Of a stretch of DNA of 6,520 nt, positions 1-5,838 are shown piece by piece. Origin of the DNA: CAZGMJ01 sp964649005 (GTDB lineage: Bacteria; Planctomycetota; Phycisphaerae; Sedimentisphaerales; Anaerobacaceae); the NCBI GenBank assembly GCA_964649005.1, contig CAZYMD010000240.1, forward strand, positions 1 through 6,520, read 5' to 3'. The notes below the pieces were generated by a model. It worked only from the letters and a program-made list of their open reading frames with translations. It was not told the DNA's origin and did no database searches. The translations under genes and the position numbers were made by a program. Numbering within the stretch: position 1 is the first letter of the stretch; every line of letters starts with the position of its first letter.

Positions 1-572
1 ATCTTGAGAACTTCAGCCGATGTGCTGCGCTTGCGGGTGCTGTGGTACGTAACGTACGCATCCATTACCTCGTTAACCAATTGGGCCGCCTCTGCCGGGT
101 ATGGCGACTTGAAAGAGACGCTGATAATGTCGTCTTTCTTGCCGACCACGGCATCCAGGCTATTCTTCATATAGCCTACCGGATTGTCCAGACCGGCAAA
201 ACTCTCCATCTGCCGGATACCGGGACGATCGAGGGCCGCGGTCAGGATCGGAGTCGAGCGGATCAGCTCGGCCTGGGTGTACAGGTAGTTCTTGGAACGT
301 GTCATGACACCCTCTTCCATCTCCGTCATGATCCTGGGGCCGGTTTGCTCGACGTAGACCCGCGATGTGCTCGTATATATCGGGGTCGCCCTCGTGATAT
401 AGACAAAGCCGGCTATCAGAGCTGCGACGGTCGTCGCCAGGATGGCCCAGCGGCCGCGCCACAGCACGCCGATAAGGCTCTCGCCCATCATCGGCCCCGT
501 AGCTCGGATCGCCTCAGCCGATGAGCCTTGTGTTTCGATAGTATTGTTGTTGCTGTTGTTATTTATCATCAT
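1..572 (-). CDS. Wzz/GumC-type polysaccharide co-polymerase, N-terminal part (runs off left edge)
   Basis: The minus strand is open from the ATG at 570-572 to the window edge (190 codons), so the C-terminus is missing. The visible protein has a short cytoplasmic tail with an Asn-rich run (residues 4-10). One transmembrane helix follows at about residues 41-59 (RWAILATTVAALIAGFVYI). Next comes the typical start of a Wzz periplasmic domain, with TPIYTSTSRVYVEQ at about 63-76 and DDIISVSFKSPYPAEAAQLVNEV at about 147-169. Such proteins sit in the inner membrane and set or drive export of polysaccharide chains together with a Wza-type channel, whose gene lies just upstream (38-base gap). A second ATG directly follows the first; GGGTGAT upstream is better spaced from that second ATG (567-569), so the true start may be there. 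Whether a BY-kinase domain is fused at the C-terminus cannot be seen. The family call is firm; the polysaccharide is unknown. Confidence 0.92.
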   Translation of the reverse strand, partial: MMINNNSNNNTIETQGSSAEAIRATGPMMGESLIGVLWRGRWAILATTVAALIAGFVYITRATPIYTSTSRVYVEQTGPRIMTEMEEGVMTRSKNYLYTQAELIRSTPILTAALDRPGIRQMESFAGLDNPVGYMKNSLDAVVGKKDDIISVSFKSPYPAEAAQLVNEVMDAYVTYHSTRKRSTSAEVLK

Positions 573-610
573 ATCACCCAATAAATTTCCGCACTGAGTC
601 CCAGCGTCAT

Positions 611-2314
611 TTAGTTGCTCCCGATATCTTCCAAACGCAGATATGTGCCGATACTGAACCTGAGCGTCTTGTCTATAAACAGGTTCGTGCGCGTTCGCAG
701 CGTCTGCTCCACGGCCACGATATCGCCCGGCTTGACTGGCATGCTCAGCGACTCGGTCAGACGTTCGGGACCATTTTTAGTTTCGATAATCCTGAACGGC
801 GCTCTGACGATGCCGCCGTCCGCACCAAGACGATATATCGTGGCATATCTTGGATCGGCCGACAGGTTCAAACCACCGGCAAACGCAATGGCCTGCATCA
901 GGTTGTAATGCGCATCGGGCGGGTATGGAAAGTTGCCTGGCCTGTTCACCAGTCCGACCACCGATACAACCGGTATCTCGAGTTTTTCCACAACAACTGC
1001 ATCGCCGTCGGCCAGCGCCACATCGGCAAAGGGAATATTCAGGCCTTTGACCGGCAGCACAAGGCATCGGCCGGGCTTGTCATCGCCGGCTTGCCTTGCA
1101 CGGCCCTCGGCAATACTCGCTTTTGTTGAGACGGCAGTGGCTTTTCCGAGCCTGTCTACAGCCTCGTCGCTGGTCAGCGTCCTGCGCAGGGTATCGACAT
1201 CGATGCGAGCGCTCTGCGCCGGAGCAAGGAAGGAGGCCAGCCGAGAACTATCAAAACCAGGTCGTAGTTGCTCGGCCAGCGTGTAGAGCCTCTTTTCTAC
1301 AGAAGATGCGGCGATGCGTGGCTCTTTGCGGATGAGTTTTTCGATAAAGGCCTGTCTTTGAATATTACTTGTAATATCGAGCGTCTCGACAAGCAGGATA
1401 CGATCGAGGAGCCGTGCCGTGAGCCGCCCTGTTGTCCCAGCACGATCTATCTGTGAGAAATTCATCTTGACCTGAACTTCACCGGCGTTCGATTGTCTCA
1501 ACGGAACCATGGCGGGATCGGAATCTTTCGAGCCGGCCGAACGCACAACGGCTTGATCGACCAGTTCTTCAACCGCCTGACGAATCGCCTGATTGCGAGA
1601 ATCTTCGCCCGAGGCCTGCACCGCCTTTGCGTCCGATGTTCCCGCCGCTGTCGCCTGCGGTTTCGTATCGGCAGCACTGGTTATACGGATGACCGCGGCG
1701 CCCTCGTCAACGATGCTCCCGGCTTCCATCAATGCGCCGACCAAAGACATTTTGTCCCGGCGCAGGTCATAGATTCCCGGCTTGCCGACAGCACCGGTAA
1801 CCGAGATGCGAGCTGTCTTGTACTCAGTAACACGCGCAAAGACCGATGGGCGCGTTCTTGCATATTTGGGGTAGTAGGCGTCGATAACGGCTTGTTCAAT
1901 CTCCGCCAGAGATTTGCCCCCCGCCGCTATTTCACCGACAACCGGCAGGTTGATCGTTCCTGCCTGGCTTACCCTGCACACGTAGGGAGCCGAATGGTCG
2001 GTGATAGCCGACTCTTGCGCCGTAACCAGCTGCAAGACCGACGGCATCGTCAGCTCAAGGACCTCGCCGGGCGCGATTGTATACGGGCCACTACTTATCT
2101 TTGCTTTTACAAGACGATTTATGTCTACAGCAGGAGTGGTCGGACCGGCCTTTTCGAACTCGATGATTTGGTCCGACGAAAGCTGTTCGATCCGATCAGT
2201 GCATCCTGACAACACAACCGCCAGAAAAACGGCCGCCGGCAGGATGAGACACATGCGCACAGAGCACGCGTGAAACGGAAACAGTCTCTTTGTTACGAAG
2301 TTCACCTTTGTCAT
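611..2314 (-). CDS. Wza/GumB-type outer-membrane polysaccharide export lipoprotein with SLBB domains
   Basis: 567 codons. The N-terminus is a lipoprotein signal: basic residues, hydrophobic LILPAAVFLAVV, then lipobox LSGC with Cys38 as the expected lipidated residue. A Poly_export domain follows at about 75-165 (SGPYTIAPGEVLELTMPSVL, INLPVVGEI, Y-rich DAYYPKYARTRPSV). A first SLBB repeat lies at about 168-212 (ISVTGAVGKPGIYDL) and a second at about 448-510 (VVSVVGLVNRPGNFPYP, AIAFAGGLN). Between them is a low-similarity insertion of roughly 210 residues, so the protein is much longer than Wza of E. coli (about 380 residues). The C-terminal stretch around 540-560 could be the amphipathic helix that forms the outer-membrane pore in Wza (inference). 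The protein would export exopolysaccharide through the outer membrane with the Wzz/GumC protein encoded 38 bases downstream. AGGAGG touches the ATG with no spacer; GTG at codon 4 (2303-2305) is 9 bases from it and may be the real start. Confidence 0.93.
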   Translation of the reverse strand: MTKVNFVTKRLFPFHACSVRMCLILPAAVFLAVVLSGCTDRIEQLSSDQIIEFEKAGPTTPAVDINRLVKAKISSGPYTIAPGEVLELTMPSVLQLVTAQESAITDHSAPYVCRVSQAGTINLPVVGEIAAGGKSLAEIEQAVIDAYYPKYARTRPSVFARVTEYKTARISVTGAVGKPGIYDLRRDKMSLVGALMEAGSIVDEGAAVIRITSAADTKPQATAAGTSDAKAVQASGEDSRNQAIRQAVEELVDQAVVRSAGSKDSDPAMVPLRQSNAGEVQVKMNFSQIDRAGTTGRLTARLLDRILLVETLDITSNIQRQAFIEKLIRKEPRIAASSVEKRLYTLAEQLRPGFDSSRLASFLAPAQSARIDVDTLRRTLTSDEAVDRLGKATAVSTKASIAEGRARQAGDDKPGRCLVLPVKGLNIPFADVALADGDAVVVEKLEIPVVSVVGLVNRPGNFPYPPDAHYNLMQAIAFAGGLNLSADPRYATIYRLGADGGIVRAPFRIIETKNGPERLTESLSMPVKPGDIVAVEQTLRTRTNLFIDKTLRFSIGTYLRLEDIGSN

Positions 2315-2320
2315 CCTCCT
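2315..2320 (-). promoter_or_regulatory. Shine-Dalgarno AGGAGG of the polysaccharide export gene; questions the ATG start
   Basis: A perfect AGGAGG on the minus strand directly abuts the ATG at 2312-2314. Zero spacing is not workable for 30S initiation. The in-frame GTG at 2303-2305 lies 9 bases downstream of the motif, a normal distance. Starting there removes three residues and leaves the lipoprotein signal intact. The motif is seen directly; the choice of start is inference. Confidence 0.6.
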
Positions 2321-2523
2321 AAAGTCTTATGACCAAAAAGCTCGGTTGTCCCCACACCGTTATTGCCATGGTCTTTTCCATTATCAACATTCAGGCTGCA
2401 TTGACCGTACGATCCGGCCGCAAACCCGTCTTTTTCATTCTTTGTCCCAAGCCTCCATACTTGTCTTTACAAACCGTGTCATTACCCAACCGCCCACCGG
2501 TTCTGTGCTTCGATCATACCGGC

Positions 2524-2898
2524 TCAGCGGAATACCAAGGGTGGACGGAACGGACTGCGCAACGCAGGTCTAAACGGGATCCGAACAGCCTGCCTGACCG
2601 CCCCCGAATAGCTCTGTAGCGACTCAAGCAACAGCGGGTCCGAAGCTCCGGATTCCGATGTCCCGGTCATAACCACTGCGCTCCTGCCGGCCGGTATTTC
2701 ACATGACACCTTCTTCAATGTAAACGGATCCAGTATGGTAATCTGCGTAAGCAGAGGCGAGGTGTTGGCATTGACGGCCCCTGGCGCCGAACGTGCCGTA
2801 ACGGCAGCGGTCGCGATCAATGCGACAGCAAACAATAGGGCGTTTAACCTGGTTATTCTATCTTTCCGGTTCCTCTTACTGATAATCAAGTTCTTCAT
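2524..2898 (-). CDS. Small secreted or membrane-anchored protein of unknown function, Arg/Pro-rich C-terminus
   Basis: 124 codons; family not recognised. The N-terminus is strongly basic (MKNLIISKRNRKDRITR), followed by a hydrophobic stretch LNALLFAVALIATAAVTA at about residues 18-35 and ARSAPGA, which could be a signal-peptidase I site or a signal anchor. The middle (LLTQITILDPFTLKKVSCEIPAGRSAVVMTG) looks like beta strands of a small exported domain. The tail contains a tandem motif, PFRPALRS then PFRPPLVF. GGAG lies 4 bases before the ATG. The gene sits 70 bases after the dockerin-tailed protein and 209 bases before the polysaccharide export gene on the same strand, so co-transcription with the exopolysaccharide genes is plausible. 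Translation signal, signal-like N-terminus and position support a real gene. There is no homology evidence, so a role in export or matrix assembly is only a guess. Confidence 0.6.
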   Translation of the reverse strand: MKNLIISKRNRKDRITRLNALLFAVALIATAAVTARSAPGAVNANTSPLLTQITILDPFTLKKVSCEIPAGRSAVVMTGTSESGASDPLLLESLQSYSGAVRQAVRIPFRPALRSPFRPPLVFR

Positions 2899-2968
2899 AA
2901 GTCTCCATTACTCTCTCTGCAAAGGCCCTCACATTCGTGTCAATGCCTTGCATGTTTATTTTTGGGCC

Positions 2969-4195
2969 TCAGTCACCAAGATTCCATAGCCAGTTATCAC
3001 TCATAACTTTAAGGTCTGCAAAATCGACGATCCCACTTCGATCTATGTCGGGGTTATTACGGCAAATTTCCCCACCATCCACTGTAGCGCCCCAATCACC
3101 GGCAATGATCGCAAAATCGACGAAATCCACAGAACCGTCTAAATTCAAATCTCCCTCAATGATTAATCCGTCAAGAACCTCCAGCATTTCTCCGGCGTAA
3201 GCGTATAGCAGCATACCCGTTTGAGACATGTGCTCCCATACCCTTCCATCCTGGCTTACGCTATCCAACAGGGCCTTGCCTGCTGAAATAATGGCCTGGT
3301 CCAGGTCCAATTGAGGATCGGACTTTTTGGCCGCAAGAAGCCCGAGAGTCGCAAACACCGCATCTTCGGTATGACCACTTACAGCGCTGGGCGAGCCGCC
3401 GCTTGTATGGTCAAAACGCCAGTAAAAACTGCCTGCATAAGGCTCGCCATCCGCTACCTGATGGCCTGCAAGCAGACTGGGCAGGTCCGCTAGTTTTATG
3501 TCGTTCCAGCACCCATCCTCCGCTGGCGTACAGCAGTTTACGAGTGTCTGGTCCAGCGGACCTGTGCCAGCCAGGGCCCAGGTTGCAACACCCAGTGACA
3601 TCACTGGAAAGTTTGAGGAGATATCATTAACCTGGGACAATAGAGAGAGCAGATTGTCTCGCCAAATCTGTTTATCCGTTGCGTCAACATAATAAGCAGC
3701 AACAACATGGTGGGCGAGATAGAACACAGCGGTAGAGGGTTCCACTCCTTCGAACTGGGTCATATAGTCAGCCGTACCGGCAATGTCTTTGACATCGGCA
3801 TAGAAATTACTGACAGCCGAACGCCATATATTGTTGTTGGGATCATCAGAAATCTCGCTGAGCAGCGTCAGAGCGAAGGCCTCATCACCGTAGAAATTGC
3901 CCTGGGCCGACCATATTATGTACTCGCCTGCAAGCTCCGCAGAGTTTTTGTATGCAGGTTCACAACTCGCCCTAAACGCACTAACCATCCCGGCCGCTAT
4001 AGATCCCGTGAACGAGGCCTCTTTCGGCCAGATTCCGGCATTAACACCGCTCTTGATCTGTGCTGTATCGAGCCTGTTGGCGACAGTCCCGATCGCCTCG
4101 CCGATGGGCATAGCATCCGCCAAGACAGGTTCACACAACGTCGAGACCAGTAGAACCATCTCTATCAAGCCTGCGACTCGATATTGCCTGTTCAT
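2969..4195 (-). CDS. Secreted protein with dockerin-like C-terminal calcium-binding repeats, paralogue of the neighbouring PEP-CTERM protein
   Basis: 408 codons. A signal peptide is visible at about residues 1-28 (hydrophobic VAGLIEMVLLVSTL, likely cleavage after ADA). Residues about 90-340 form a probably helical domain that I do not recognise but which is shared with the next protein upstream. Common blocks are GNFYGDEA (99-106), AVFYLAHHVVAA (156-167), PVMSLGVATWALA (197-209), PYAGSFYWRFD (252-262), TEDAVF (276-281) and GEMLEVL (335-341). The C-terminus carries two EF-hand-like loops of dockerin type: D349-x-N351-x-D353-G-S-x-D357, and D383-x-D385-x-S387-G-x-x-D391. The start is well supported: GAGGG lies 6 bases before the ATG at 4193-4195. 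The protein would act outside the cell; a cohesin partner is not known, and in planctomycetes such repeats often occur without cohesins. An enzymatic role cannot be assigned, although the conserved acidic and aromatic residues would suit carbohydrate binding or cleavage. Confidence 0.87.
   Translation of the reverse strand: MNRQYRVAGLIEMVLLVSTLCEPVLADAMPIGEAIGTVANRLDTAQIKSGVNAGIWPKEASFTGSIAAGMVSAFRASCEPAYKNSAELAGEYIIWSAQGNFYGDEAFALTLLSEISDDPNNNIWRSAVSNFYADVKDIAGTADYMTQFEGVEPSTAVFYLAHHVVAAYYVDATDKQIWRDNLLSLLSQVNDISSNFPVMSLGVATWALAGTGPLDQTLVNCCTPAEDGCWNDIKLADLPSLLAGHQVADGEPYAGSFYWRFDHTSGGSPSAVSGHTEDAVFATLGLLAAKKSDPQLDLDQAIISAGKALLDSVSQDGRVWEHMSQTGMLLYAYAGEMLEVLDGLIIEGDLNLDGSVDFVDFAIIAGDWGATVDGGEICRNNPDIDRSGIVDFADLKVMSDNWLWNLGD
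2972..3151 (-). other. Dockerin-like type I repeat pair (domain)
   Basis: This is the C-terminal 60 residues of the dockerin-tailed protein. Two repeats with calcium-ligand spacing D-x-N/D-x-D/S-G-x-x-D are each followed by a hydrophobic helix ending in DW or DNW (FAIIAGDWG and LKVMSDNWL). The pattern is seen directly; calcium binding follows from the family. No PEP-CTERM or other membrane segment follows it. Confidence 0.85.
3879..3901. repeat. 23-bp exact repeat, copy in the dockerin-tailed gene
   Basis: The 23 bases at 3879-3901 are identical to 5025-5047. They encode the shared block around GNFYGDEA in both paralogues, so this is a trace of gene duplication under strong constraint, not a mobile repeat. 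Confidence 0.8.
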
Positions 4196-4282
4196 TACAA
4201 ACCCTCTCTTTCTCCTTACAGATTCTGATCCGCAACATATGTTTTCATGACCAGATTAAATTACAGGCGCTTACAACTACTC

Positions 4283-4369
4283 CTAACATAGGGATTTGCG
4301 TCTGCTTTGCAGGCGTGCAAGCAGACAACCAGCGGTTGCAAACAACAATATAGATACCGGCTCCGGGAT
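4283..4369 (-). other. PEP-CTERM sorting signal (domain)
   Basis: The C-terminal 28 codons and stop encode Pro-Glu-Pro, one hydrophobic transmembrane-like segment and an Arg/Lys cluster, in the order that defines PEP-CTERM. The family is recognised by exosortase (EpsH/XrtA type). No exosortase gene is in the window, so the sorting enzyme must be encoded elsewhere (inference). Confidence 0.92.
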
Positions 4370-5188
4370 CGCTTGAAGGACCTCGCCGCCGTAGGTATAA
4401 TAACTGGCTCCGCCCGCCCAAATGTGCTCGCTAGCAATTCCAGTCCAATCAATACTCGAAGCCATCGCCAATCTGCCGGCAAGGATTTCCTGGCCAAAAC
4501 TGCGACCTGCATAGTCTGTAGCGGAAATCAGGCCAAGTAGTCCAAACACCGTATCCTCGGTGTAACCGCTGCCTTCGCGGTCAAATCGATAATAAAACGA
4601 TCCGGCGTATGGACCGGAATCAACCTGATAAGATAAGAGCATTTCCGGCAGATCACCAAGTGTCACATCCACCCAAAAATCACCGTCAATAAGGCCAAAA
4701 GGATCGATCCGCGTATCGTCCATAGGACCGCTCTGCGCCAACGCCCATGTCGCCACGCCGAGGCTCATGACCGGATAATATGCTGAATCATCTACAACAC
4801 GCGACAGATACTGTATCAGAGCTTCTCGCCAGACCGGGGCATCCGCAGCCCCAACTTTAGCTGCCGCCACAGTGTGCTGGGCTACATAAAACACGGCATT
4901 AGATGTATCCGTCTGCTTGAAGCCGCTTATATAAGCATAGGTATCGAGCTTATCGTAAAAGTCTCTCGCACTCTGGGCATATGTACCATCACCGGTAATA
5001 TCCGTAAGCCGGGCTAAAGCATACGCCTCATCACCGTAGAAATTGCCTCCGGCCGAGTCAACTATATAACCGCCCCCNNNNNNNNNNNNNNNNNNNNNNN
5101 NNNNNNNNNNNNNNNNNNNNNNNNNNNNNNNNNNNNNNNNNNNNNNNNNNNNNNNNNNNNNNNNNNNNNNNNNNNNNACCACAGCCAA
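4283..5188 (-). CDS. PEP-CTERM sorting-domain protein, 5' end lost in assembly gap
   Basis: Only 4283-5077 is real coding sequence (264 residues plus TAG). The upper limit, a TTG at 5186-5188 beyond the 100 Ns, is a formal start and not a supported one. The visible protein begins GGGYIVDSAGGNFYGDEAYA and matches the dockerin-tailed paralogue from about its residue 89 onward at close to half of positions by eye. Shared blocks include PVMSLGVATWALA, DLPEMLLSYQV, PYAGSFYYRFD and TEDTVFGLLGL. The last 28 residues form a classical PEP-CTERM tail: IPEP, a hydrophobic segment SILLFATAGCLLA, then basic RLQSRRKS. PEP-CTERM proteins are exported and processed by exosortase at the cell surface, usually in organisms making exopolysaccharide. 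By alignment about 89 N-terminal residues are missing, including the presumed signal peptide. The paralogue starts 87 bases downstream on the same strand. Molecular function is unknown. Confidence 0.88.
   Translation of the reverse strand: MAVXXXXXXXXXXXXXXXXXXXXXXXXXXXXXXXXXXGGGYIVDSAGGNFYGDEAYALARLTDITGDGTYAQSARDFYDKLDTYAYISGFKQTDTSNAVFYVAQHTVAAAKVGAADAPVWREALIQYLSRVVDDSAYYPVMSLGVATWALAQSGPMDDTRIDPFGLIDGDFWVDVTLGDLPEMLLSYQVDSGPYAGSFYYRFDREGSGYTEDTVFGLLGLISATDYAGRSFGQEILAGRLAMASSIDWTGIASEHIWAGGASYYTYGGEVLQAIPEPVSILLFATAGCLLARLQSRRKSLC
5025..5047. repeat. 23-bp exact repeat, copy in the PEP-CTERM gene
   Basis: This is the second copy of the 23 bases at 3879-3901, in the same reading frame of the paralogous gene. 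It lies 30 bases from the N gap, and such shared sequence may have contributed to the assembly break. Confidence 0.8.
5078..5177. other. Assembly gap (100 Ns)
   Basis: Exactly 100 Ns, the conventional filler for a gap of unknown size. It removes the 5' end of the PEP-CTERM gene. Comparison with the paralogue suggests about 270 bases of coding sequence are missing, so the true gap is probably larger than shown. Confidence 0.98.
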
Positions 5189-5236
5189 GGCTACAGAATT
5201 TCTCTATGTCAACGCATTACCTTATTGAATTTACAT

Positions 5237-5265
5237 ATTATACGGGAAAGGCACTGCTATAATCT
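5237..5265 (-). promoter_or_regulatory. Possible sigma-70 promoter for the PEP-CTERM gene
   Basis: The minus strand has a perfect TATAAT at 5242-5237. The hexamer 17 bases upstream (5265-5260, AGATTA) is a poor -35, which would fit an activator-dependent promoter. Dyad site 1 lies just upstream. This is a weak call resting mainly on the -10 element. Confidence 0.25.
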
Positions 5266-5287
5266 ATTCCGGCAATAGGGTATTTTT
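5264..5287. promoter_or_regulatory. Dyad repeat, copy 1 (candidate operator)
   Basis: CTATT-CCGGC-AATAG (5264-5278) is a 5-bp dyad with a 5-base centre, followed by GGTATTTTT. It matches copy 2 at 21 of 24 positions. On the minus strand it lies about 28 bases upstream of the TATAAT at 5242-5237, a position suited to an activator of the PEP-CTERM gene. The repeat is seen directly; regulator binding is inference. Confidence 0.55.
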
Positions 5288-5526
5288 TACGGTATTTTCC
5301 CTCGATATGTCCTTCTACCTACACAAATCCGCATAATACGCAAAACAAAACCATATACACACCAGCACTCACGGTCGGAATAAACGAAAAGAGCGGATAT
5401 CTTGCCCATCACCTCAGATCCATGCAGGATACTACTACCGCAAATAAAATATCATCCAGTTCTCCTCCAAATACACAACAGTCACTACTTATCGTTTCTT
5501 AATATGCACAATATCTTCTTTCCTGT

Positions 5527-5550
5527 CTATTATGGTAATAGGGTATTTTT
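5527..5550. promoter_or_regulatory. Dyad repeat, copy 2 (candidate operator)
   Basis: CTATTA-TGG-TAATAG (5527-5541) is a perfect 6-bp dyad with a 3-base centre, followed by GGTATTTTT as in copy 1. The minus strand has TATTAA about 29 bases downstream, close to the spacing seen for copy 1. Fifteen bases at 5524-5538 recur exactly, in opposite orientation, at 5801-5815. Confidence 0.55.
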
Positions 5551-5573
5551 CATATAAGGTGATAACTAAGCTT

Positions 5574-5684
5574 ATGCACGCCACAGAATTTTACGACAAC
5601 AATGATGCATTTGTATTACCGCATGGGAAAGGGAAAGGCTGGACCTCCGCCTTTCCCTTTCCCAATCATTTTGCAAGGGCCTAA
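5574..5684 (+). CDS. Possible 36-residue small ORF spanning the hairpin (doubtful)
   Basis: ATG at 5574 opens 36 codons ending in TAA at 5682-5684. The predicted peptide starts MHATEFYDNNDAFVLPHGKG and then encodes the inverted repeat as GKGKGW...AFPFPNH. The nearest Shine-Dalgarno-like AAGGTGAT begins 18 bases before the ATG, which is too far. No similarity is recognised. It is recorded because it lies just downstream of dyad copy 2 and ends just past the hairpin; chance is the likeliest explanation. Confidence 0.12.
   Translation: MHATEFYDNNDAFVLPHGKGKGWTSAFPFPNHFARA
5624..5664. repeat. Perfect 16-bp inverted repeat with 9-base loop
   Basis: The arms 5624-5639 (TGGGAAAGGGAAAGGC) and 5649-5664 are exact reverse complements, with loop TGGACCTCC. 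One arm is nearly pure purine with GGGAAA repeated. It could form a strong RNA hairpin on either strand. A run of Ts is missing on both sides (AATCATTTTGC on plus, TGCGGTAATAC on minus), so it is a poor match to an intrinsic terminator. It might end a short plus-strand transcript or be part of a structured RNA. Confidence 0.8.
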
Positions 5685-5797
5685 AAATTCACAGCAACCA
5701 CTGCACAAACGGCCTAATTGCCAAAAAACAGACCCTCTACCTTAAAGAAAGTGTTTACTTGTATTAAAGTAGATAAATTCGCAAAGCAATAATTGAG

Positions 5798-5824
5798 TAT
5801 TTACCATAATAGACAAAACTTGTC
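5798..5824. promoter_or_regulatory. Dyad copy 3 (half-site) plus GACAA-N3-TTGTC palindrome over the regulator promoter
   Basis: TTACCATAATAGACA at 5801-5815 repeats, inverted, the bases at 5524-5538; only its right half AATAG is intact. It merges with a second dyad, GACAA-AAC-TTGTC (5812-5824). Both overlap the -35 and spacer of the best promoter candidate for the response regulator, as expected of an operator for autoregulation or repression (inference). Confidence 0.45.
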
Positions 5825-5838
5825 ATAATGACGATAAT
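5810..5838 (+). promoter_or_regulatory. Candidate sigma-70 promoter of the response regulator
   Basis: TAGACA (5810-5815, five of six to TTGACA), a 17-base spacer and GATAAT (5833-5838, five of six to TATAAT). Transcription would start near 5845, giving a leader of about 36 bases. An overlapping alternative is TTACCA (5801-5806), 17 bases, CATAAT (5824-5829). Confidence 0.45.

Noticed and set aside
42..524. Plus-strand open frame of 160 codons opposite the co-polymerase gene
   Set aside because: The opposite strand encodes a recognisable Wzz/GumC N-terminus with a transmembrane helix; the plus-strand product is compositionally unlike a real protein.
1493..2209. Plus-strand open frame of 238 codons opposite the exporter gene
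   Set aside because: It is a shadow of the well-supported minus-strand gene; the translation is rich in Arg, Cys and His and shows no domain, signal or start context.
2315..2523. Promoter for the exporter in the 209-base gap (TTGATA with a CAATAA-like -10)
   Set aside because: The -10 match is only three of six; an internal promoter remains possible but is not supported.
2899..2968. AGGCCC...GGGCCT inverted repeat between the dockerin-tailed gene and the small gene as a terminator
   Set aside because: The 6-bp stem has a loop of more than 30 bases and no T-run follows on the minus strand.
3707..4153. Plus-strand open frame of 148 codons opposite the dockerin-tailed gene
   Set aside because: It lies antisense to conserved paralogue blocks and has no recognisable features.
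4234..4243. Palindrome AACATATGTT between the paralogues
   Set aside because: It is an isolated 10-bp palindrome without a second copy or promoter context, so chance is likely.
5287..5409. Minus-strand 40-codon open frame ending at dyad copy 1
   Set aside because: GAGG is only 2 bases from its ATG, the product (MGKISALFVYSDREC...) has no recognisable feature, and it overlaps a regulatory-looking region.
5623..5745. Plus-strand 40-codon frame starting inside the hairpin (MGKGKAGPPPFPFP...)
   Set aside because: It has no ribosome binding site and its composition merely reflects the inverted repeat and AT-rich flank.
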